Shown here: positions 59,222 to 64,000 of the stretch, piece after piece
How positions within the stretch are numbered: the first letter of the stretch is position 1
Layout of the letters: every line of letters begins with the position of its first letter
Assembly: GCF_019059575.1 (NCBI RefSeq)
Contig: NW_024881711.1
Span: forward strand, 620,001 to 684,000
Direction: 5' to 3'
DNA from: Amphibalanus amphitrite
Lineage: Eukaryota; Arthropoda; Thecostraca; Balanomorpha; Balanidae
DNA: 64,000 nucleotides
Translations under genes and position numbers: made by a program
Notes under the pieces: model-generated
Databases searched by the model: none
What the model saw: only the letters and a program-made list of their open reading frames with translations
Told to the model about the DNA's origin: nothing

Positions 59222-60505
59222 ATGTTTGTTTTGCTATAAAAATGCCCTCTTGATTTTTCGCTTCTTCCAGCTAGCCTCGTAGCCAGAATTTTGACCCCAC
59301 CCCACTGAATGTCATGACCCGGCGTCTCCAAAACATGCTTTGAGATCCCTGAGTGGTTTTCGTCGCCGTTTCTGATGGCTCTTTTGTGCTCGCTCTCTCG
59401 TGTTTTTAGACTTCTACCGGTTTCTCCTATATATACTTTCTTGCATGAGCACTCATACTGATACCCCAGTCCGGTATTTCTTTCATTTCCCTACTATCTT
59501 TGGGTTTTACTAGCATATGCCTTAGATTCTTACCCGGCTTGTTGACTACTTTTGCATGTGGAGCTAGAATCCTCGTCACTCTCTCTGTCACTCCCCTCAC
59601 GTACGGCAGAACTACCAGCGCCTTCTGCTCACTCTCTTGCCTTCCCCTCCTGTGACTATGTGTAAAATGCATTTTTCTACGTGTCTTTTTTATAAATTGA
59701 CTAGGATAGTTGTTGGCTTTCAGAGCCTTTTTTACATGATTCATCTCAGTCGATTTCCCTGCGTCATCCGATGGGAACACCTTCCCCCGCCGCATCAGAG
59801 ACCTAACTAAGTTCTTATCCGTGTGTGTTCCTTTTCGGAAAACGGCTGTAGGGAAGAACCGTGTAAGACGCCCAGGGTAGGTAAAACGCCCCCATGCCCT
59901 TATTTACGACACAGTTGTGTCCTTGCTTTTATAAGCATTACAGATGAAACAGGTACTGTGGAGGCAAAATGCTGATGAAGTTTGGTGGGCGCCATTATCA
60001 TTGGGCTGATTTTATAGCCAAGCACATGATTTTACAAGATTTCTTAAATAAATATCGGTCATAAAACGACATTAATTCACTATTTCATTAATTCACTATT
60101 CTACTTACCTAAACAATAGAGTAGTACGGCTGAAAACGGAATATTACATGCAATATCTATGCAAACGAAACTCATCAACGAGTGACAACCAAAGTGGGGC
60201 GTTTTATTACACCCGTATTGTAAAACGCCCCGTTTGCAGGGGTCTTGCAAAAGCTCATTCTTGCTGGAATGCAACATCCGAATGGCTTGCGTATTATTTT
60301 GTTCAATAGTCGTAAGATAAGACTTTAACAAAATACCTAATGACGCATGGTGAAATAACCCGAGTTAGTGGTGACACACCATTTTTCTTTAAGGGGGCGT
60401 TTTGCACGGTTCTCCCCTACCCACCGTCCCATCCTCGCGCCTTTGCACCTCCACGTCTAAGAACGGCAACCTTCCCTCATCCTCCCTCTCTAAGGTAAAT
60501 GCTAC
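59222..60505 (-). pseudogene. Penelope-like retroelement fragment (end of reverse transcriptase plus GIY-YIG)
   Basis: On the minus strand 60505-60420 reads TLEREDEGRLPFLDVEVQRR, then a 567-bp element intervenes, then FRKGTHTDKNL, LPYVRGVTERVTRIL and PGKNLRHMLVKPKD (59840-59490). A one-base shift near 59460 leads to YQYECSCKKVYIGETGRSLK and HKRAI...SGISKHVLETPGHDI (59450-59300), the GIY-YIG endonuclease. These are diagnostic of Penelope-like elements. Most of the reverse transcriptase is missing upstream and there is one frameshift, so it is inactive. Confidence 0.85.
59851..60417. mobile_element. TA-flanked GGGGAG-type element (567 bp) inside the Penelope fragment
   Basis: The left end GGGAAGAACCGTGTAAGACG is matched in inverse by the right end TTTTGCACGGTTCTCCCC. 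TA flanks both sides (59849-59850 and 60418-60419). Removing the element and one TA restores the Penelope reading frame exactly (DGTVG-TAVFRKG). Internal GGGGCGTTTTA words repeat the subterminal motif. Confidence 0.85.
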
Positions 60506-60582
60506 TCAGGGGTAGCCAGTAACAGTTGGTAGCATTAGGCCAAATGGGCGCTCAAAAACTACTACCCCATAGGATTTCCATG

Positions 60583-61109
60583 TTAAATCGACCTTTTTCA
60601 AGCGAGCTTCACACGTAAGCTAAAAGATAAAGTGCCAATATTATTGTGGGGAAAGGTAGCCTCAAGCTTCCTCTACAACCCTTTTATCTAGCGTTTTTCG
60701 ATGCGGAGGCCATAACAGGTCCAAAAAGCATTGGGCGCTGCCCGAGGTACCAAAAGCCCCTCCATGAGAGCATAAGTTCCTGCGCATGCGCACATTGCCT
60801 CAACCCTGTACTGGCGTACATTAGTGATCTGCTCACGGACTCGGTCAGCCAATCAGCGTCCCCAATTACATTAATAGATGTCGCTAGCTGTTGCGAATCA
60901 CGCAGCAGATGTGCTATTTGGGTGTCTGTCACGTGAGACAGCTCGCCCTGTTTAAAATGGTCTTGCAGAGCATGTCGGGCTAAAAAAGGCAGAATACAGA
61001 TGGACTTGAATCACAGAAACGTTCTTTCGTTAATTTATGATTAATCGATTTTTACTTTAATTCTGAATAAAGTAAACAGACAGAATCAGAATATTGAAGA
61101 ATGACAACA
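60583..61109 (+). repeat. Probable 5' LTR of the second BEL/Pao element
   Basis: The right edge ...GACAACA at 61109 lies two bases before a good primer-binding site. The left edge TGTTAAATCG at 60583 is a guess based on TGTT...AACA symmetry; the other LTR is outside the window. Confidence 0.4.
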
Positions 61110-61111
61110 TA

Positions 61112-61129
61112 ATTGGCGACCGTGACAGG
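61112..61129 (+). other. Probable primer-binding site
   Basis: TTGGCGACCGTGACAGG follows the presumed LTR edge. This form is common as a tRNA primer site in arthropod LTR elements. Identification of the tRNA needs a search. Confidence 0.6.
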
Positions 61130-61138
61130 ACAATCGAC

Positions 61139-64000
61139 ATGGAAAAGTACTTAGAATTAGCAACACGATACGGATTGCAAGGTGAAGACGCGCTGAAGTT
61201 TGCAGCTGAGCGTATGGACAAGGATGTGGAGCGAGAGGAGAGAAGATTGGAGCGCGATAAAGAGCGAGAAAAGGAAAGAGAAAAACGCGAAGAGGAAAGA
61301 GAAGAACGCGAAAAAGAAAGAGAGGAGCGAGAAAAGCAAAGAGAAGAACGAGAAAAGGAACGGAAACACGAGTTAGAAAAGTTGCAATATCAAAATGAGA
61401 CACAGAGCACATCAAGACAATCCACAAACCCTGTGCTGACTCCAAAACTGCCTCCATTTGTAGAAGGCCGTGATGAAATGGACAGTTATCTCCTGAGATT
61501 TGAGAGGTTTGCTCGGGCCGCTGGATGGGAAGAGGAGCTGTGGGCGGTCTCACTGAGCGCCTTGTTAACCGGCAAGGCGCTAGATGTTTATTATCGACTG
61601 GACGCTGAAGAGTCTTCCGACTATGAACATCTGAAACACGTGCTGCTAAGGCGTTACGGACTGACAGCAGAGGGCTATCGAAAGAAGCTGAGGGAGTCGA
61701 GGCCTGAACAAGATGAGACACCTGCGCAGTTCGTAGTCCGACTACAAGCATATCTTAAGCGATGGATCGAAATGACAGAGACTAACGACTCGAGAGACGG
61801 CTTGAAGGCGCTGATAATTCGAGAACAGTTCATGGACACCTGTACTCCCGAGCTCCGCCTGTTCTTGAAGGAAAGGGATCTGGCCTCTCTTGAAGATCTC
61901 ACCGAAACTGCTCAACAATATTTGGAAGCAAGAGGCCAGACCTTATTTGATCTGAATAGGAAGCCTCAGTGGAGCAGGGACGCGAGACCACGGAGTTTCA
62001 GAGTGTCGGGACAGGCTGAAACAGTTCGATCCGCAGCTGCACTACAAGTAAGTGCAAAAACCCTGAAATGCGCTTTTTGTGAGCAGCAGCACGCCACAGA
62101 AGCATGCCAAGATGTTTTAAAACTCAGTGTCGAAGAGCGACGTAAGCGACTGCTAGCATCCGGCTGTTGTTTTCTGTGCCTGCGTCCAAAGCACATCGCT
62201 AGCACTTGCGAGAGTAAGAAAACGTGCACTGCATGCCAGCGGAAACATCATGACCTACTCTGCTTTGACAACGAATCGGAAGCGTCGAAGAGACCCGCAC
62301 AAGTCCTCGCCGCTCGGTCGCAAGTGCAAAACAAAACTGGCGTCGCCCTGCAGACTGCTCGCGTTATGGCTGTCGGGGCAGCGGGCTTGAAGTGCGCTAG
62401 AATGCTTGTGGATTCCGGCTCTAACCAGTCATTTATTACAAAACGGCTGGCTACGAAACTGCAGTGCAAAAATGTCGGAGAGCAAGACACTCAGATAGTG
62501 ACATTCGGAGGTACTGAGAAACGTCACAAGTCAATGAAGAAGGTGTCTGTCACGCTGAGGAAGATGGGTAGCATGTCCAGCGGCCTTACACTGAGTTTGG
62601 TCCAGATTGACACCATCTGTGGCCCGGTGAACACAAGCCTCACAGTGAATCAAGAAGAGCTGGCTCACTTGCAAGATCTTGATCTCGCTGATCCCCCAGA
62701 AGAGTGGGAAGACGGACAGGAAGTCGACATACTGCTCGGAATGGATTTTTACCAGGACGTCATGACCGGACGTGTACGACACAGCATGTCCGGTCCGATC
62801 GCGATGGAGTCCATTTTTGGGTGGATTCTGGGCGGCCGAGTCAATTCAACTGAAGAAGAAAGCAAACAGACTCTCTTCGTTCGAACGACGAATGCCAGTG
62901 AAGATCTTGAGCGGATCTGGGATCTGGATTCGATCGGGATCAAGAGCCCTCCATTCGCTAGTGCACGCGAGGAAAAACAGACTCTGGAAAATGAAGCGGT
63001 GTCACACTTCGAGAACACGTGCACAAGACTTGACGATGGACGATACGAAGTGCGATGGCCAAAGAAAGAAAACTTTGACAGTCTCCCTGAAGATGACAAA
63101 CTAGCTCGAGTACGCCTCGAGCGTTGCGAGAAGGCTTTAGAGTCTAGAGGACGAAGGCAGGAATATGAGCAAGCTCTGATGCAGTATATAGAGAACGACT
63201 ACGCCGAGCGAGCCCCCAGCACCCCCGATGGGCCTCTACGCGTCATGTCACACCACGCTGTGTACAAAAATGGGAAGATACGGATTGTGTTTGATGCATC
63301 CGCCGGGCATCCTATTTCCCTCAACGACTGCGTGCTGGCCGGGCCCAATCTGATCGCAGACCTCGCTGGAATCCTGCTGAGATTCCGGTTCCACCGAGTC
63401 GCTGTATCAGCCGATATAGAAAAGGCCTTCCTGCAGATCAGCCTCCATCCAGAGGATCGCGATGTGACCAGATTCCTCTGGAGAGAAACTCCTGGAGCAG
63501 AGCCGACCGTATTCCGGATGAAGCGAGTCGTCTTTGGGGTCAGCGCGTCACCCTATCTCCTACAGGCAACAATCAGGCGGCACCTGAGTCAATATACCGA
63601 CTCATGCGCTGCATCAGCTCTGCGTCTAAGTACCGATTTGTACTGTGACGATCTGTTGACAAGTCTGAAGACAGAAGAGGAAGCAGAGAAATTCATCCAA
63701 GAGACAAGGCAGATCTTCAGCGAGGCGAAGATGAATATGAGAAAATGGGCCAGCAATCGAAAGCTGGCTGCGGTCGAAGACGACAGGTCCAACTCGATTC
63801 CGCTCCCTGATGGCGAGACAGAAGAGAAAAAGGTGCTGGGAGTGGTATGGGCCCCAACGGACGACAGCTTGAGGTTTGATCCCAGCTCCCTTGTGAGCTT
63901 GAGTGATAGCCTGCGTCCTACCAAGAGGAACGTTCTCAGAATATCCGCCAGGATTTTCGATCCTCTGGGCCTGCTGACACCGTTCACAGTGCGGACCAAA
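61139..64000 (+). CDS. BEL/Pao gag-pol polyprotein, 5' part (runs off the window)
   Basis: An ATG at 61139 opens a frame that I followed without a stop to the window end (954 codons). Residues about 30-85 are an almost pure Glu/Arg/Lys coiled coil. Next is a SCAN-like gag region with LPPFVEGRDEMDSYLLRFER (about 102-121) and LLRRYGLTAEGYRKKL. Three knuckles follow (CAFCEQQH about 307, CCFLCLRPKH about 343, CTACQRKHH about 362), then an aspartic protease (LVDSGSNQSF about 422). The Pao-type reverse transcriptase has GKIRIVFDASAG (about 706), VSADIEKAFLQI (about 757), RMKRVVFGVSASPYLL and YCDDLL (about 836), reaching FDPLGLLTPF at the edge. RNase H and integrase should lie beyond. It differs clearly from the provirus at 19982-29476. 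It appears intact as far as seen. Confidence 0.9.
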   Translation, partial: MEKYLELATRYGLQGEDALKFAAERMDKDVEREERRLERDKEREKEREKREEEREEREKEREEREKQREEREKERKHELEKLQYQNETQSTSRQSTNPVLTPKLPPFVEGRDEMDSYLLRFERFARAAGWEEELWAVSLSALLTGKALDVYYRLDAEESSDYEHLKHVLLRRYGLTAEGYRKKLRESRPEQDETPAQFVVRLQAYLKRWIEMTETNDSRDGLKALIIREQFMDTCTPELRLFLKERDLASLEDLTETAQQYLEARGQTLFDLNRKPQWSRDARPRSFRVSGQAETVRSAAALQVSAKTLKCAFCEQQHATEACQDVLKLSVEERRKRLLASGCCFLCLRPKHIASTCESKKTCTACQRKHHDLLCFDNESEASKRPAQVLAARSQVQNKTGVALQTARVMAVGAAGLKCARMLVDSGSNQSFITKRLATKLQCKNVGEQDTQIVTFGGTEKRHKSMKKVSVTLRKMGSMSSGLTLSLVQIDTICGPVNTSLTVNQEELAHLQDLDLADPPEEWEDGQEVDILLGMDFYQDVMTGRVRHSMSGPIAMESIFGWILGGRVNSTEEESKQTLFVRTTNASEDLERIWDLDSIGIKSPPFASAREEKQTLENEAVSHFENTCTRLDDGRYEVRWPKKENFDSLPEDDKLARVRLERCEKALESRGRRQEYEQALMQYIENDYAERAPSTPDGPLRVMSHHAVYKNGKIRIVFDASAGHPISLNDCVLAGPNLIADLAGILLRFRFHRVAVSADIEKAFLQISLHPEDRDVTRFLWRETPGAEPTVFRMKRVVFGVSASPYLLQATIRRHLSQYTDSCAASALRLSTDLYCDDLLTSLKTEEEAEKFIQETRQIFSEAKMNMRKWASNRKLAAVEDDRSNSIPLPDGETEEKKVLGVVWAPTDDSLRFDPSSLVSLSDSLRPTKRNVLRISARIFDPLGLLTPFTVRTK

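Noticed and set aside
61086..63999. Minus-strand frames across the second BEL element
   Set aside because: They are shadows of the plus-strand polyprotein that runs off the window edge; Leu/Phe-rich segments mirror the Glu/Lys coiled coil.
1..64000. CRISPR array or bacterial operon
   Set aside because: No regularly spaced identical repeats with unique spacers and no operon-like gene runs; tandem arrays here are minisatellites.

Overview
This is eukaryotic DNA from an invertebrate, most likely an arthropod; a crustacean would fit, but that is inference. Supporting signs are GT-AG introns, BEL/Pao retrotransposons, mariner, P, hAT, PIF/Harbinger, MULE and Penelope-like elements, and no bacterial gene organisation. 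I could not name the species. The window is dominated by transposable elements. Only one coding block looks like ordinary host sequence: a disordered-protein exon at 17159-18901, behind a CpG-rich region.

Layout: 1-13.3 kb holds TTAA-flanked, GGTCA-rich short elements, a GC-rich minisatellite (3.0-3.9 kb), a broken P-element transposase (6.0-7.2 kb), a 1.26-kb element with long inverted repeats, and a PIF/Harbinger-like element (9.5-11.4 kb). Next come a TAGGG tract (13.4-13.9 kb), a palindromic mariner-like element (14.1-14.7 kb), a TA-flanked element (15.2-16.2 kb) and the host exon. A nearly intact BEL/Pao provirus lies at 19982-29476, with LTRs, a 5-bp duplication, gag and pol. The 30-35 kb region is a patchwork of short inverted-repeat elements interrupting an older ~150-bp tandem array.

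From 35264 to 55259 lies one ~20-kb Mutator-like element (MULE). It has similar inverted ends, a 10-bp target duplication, and a seven-exon minus-strand transposase gene whose splice phases all agree and give 835 codons. Its introns are crowded with later insertions. Intron 3 holds a TTAA-type element, split by a mariner, which is split by an intact 4.3-kb non-LTR retrotransposon. The MULE sits beside a degraded BEL-type gag (55.3-57.4 kb). The window ends with a Penelope-like fragment split by a TA-flanked element, and with the 5' part of a second BEL/Pao element whose reading frame is open to the window edge.

The most unusual signals are structural. One is a TTAA-flanked family whose G-run/C-run hairpins change sequence between copies but stay self-complementary. 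Another is a TA-flanked family sharing only a short outer end. There are also two independent tail-to-tail palindromes of mariner-like transposase ends, and an apparently intact but heavily invaded MULE. All calls come from reading the sequence and from family knowledge; no search was run.
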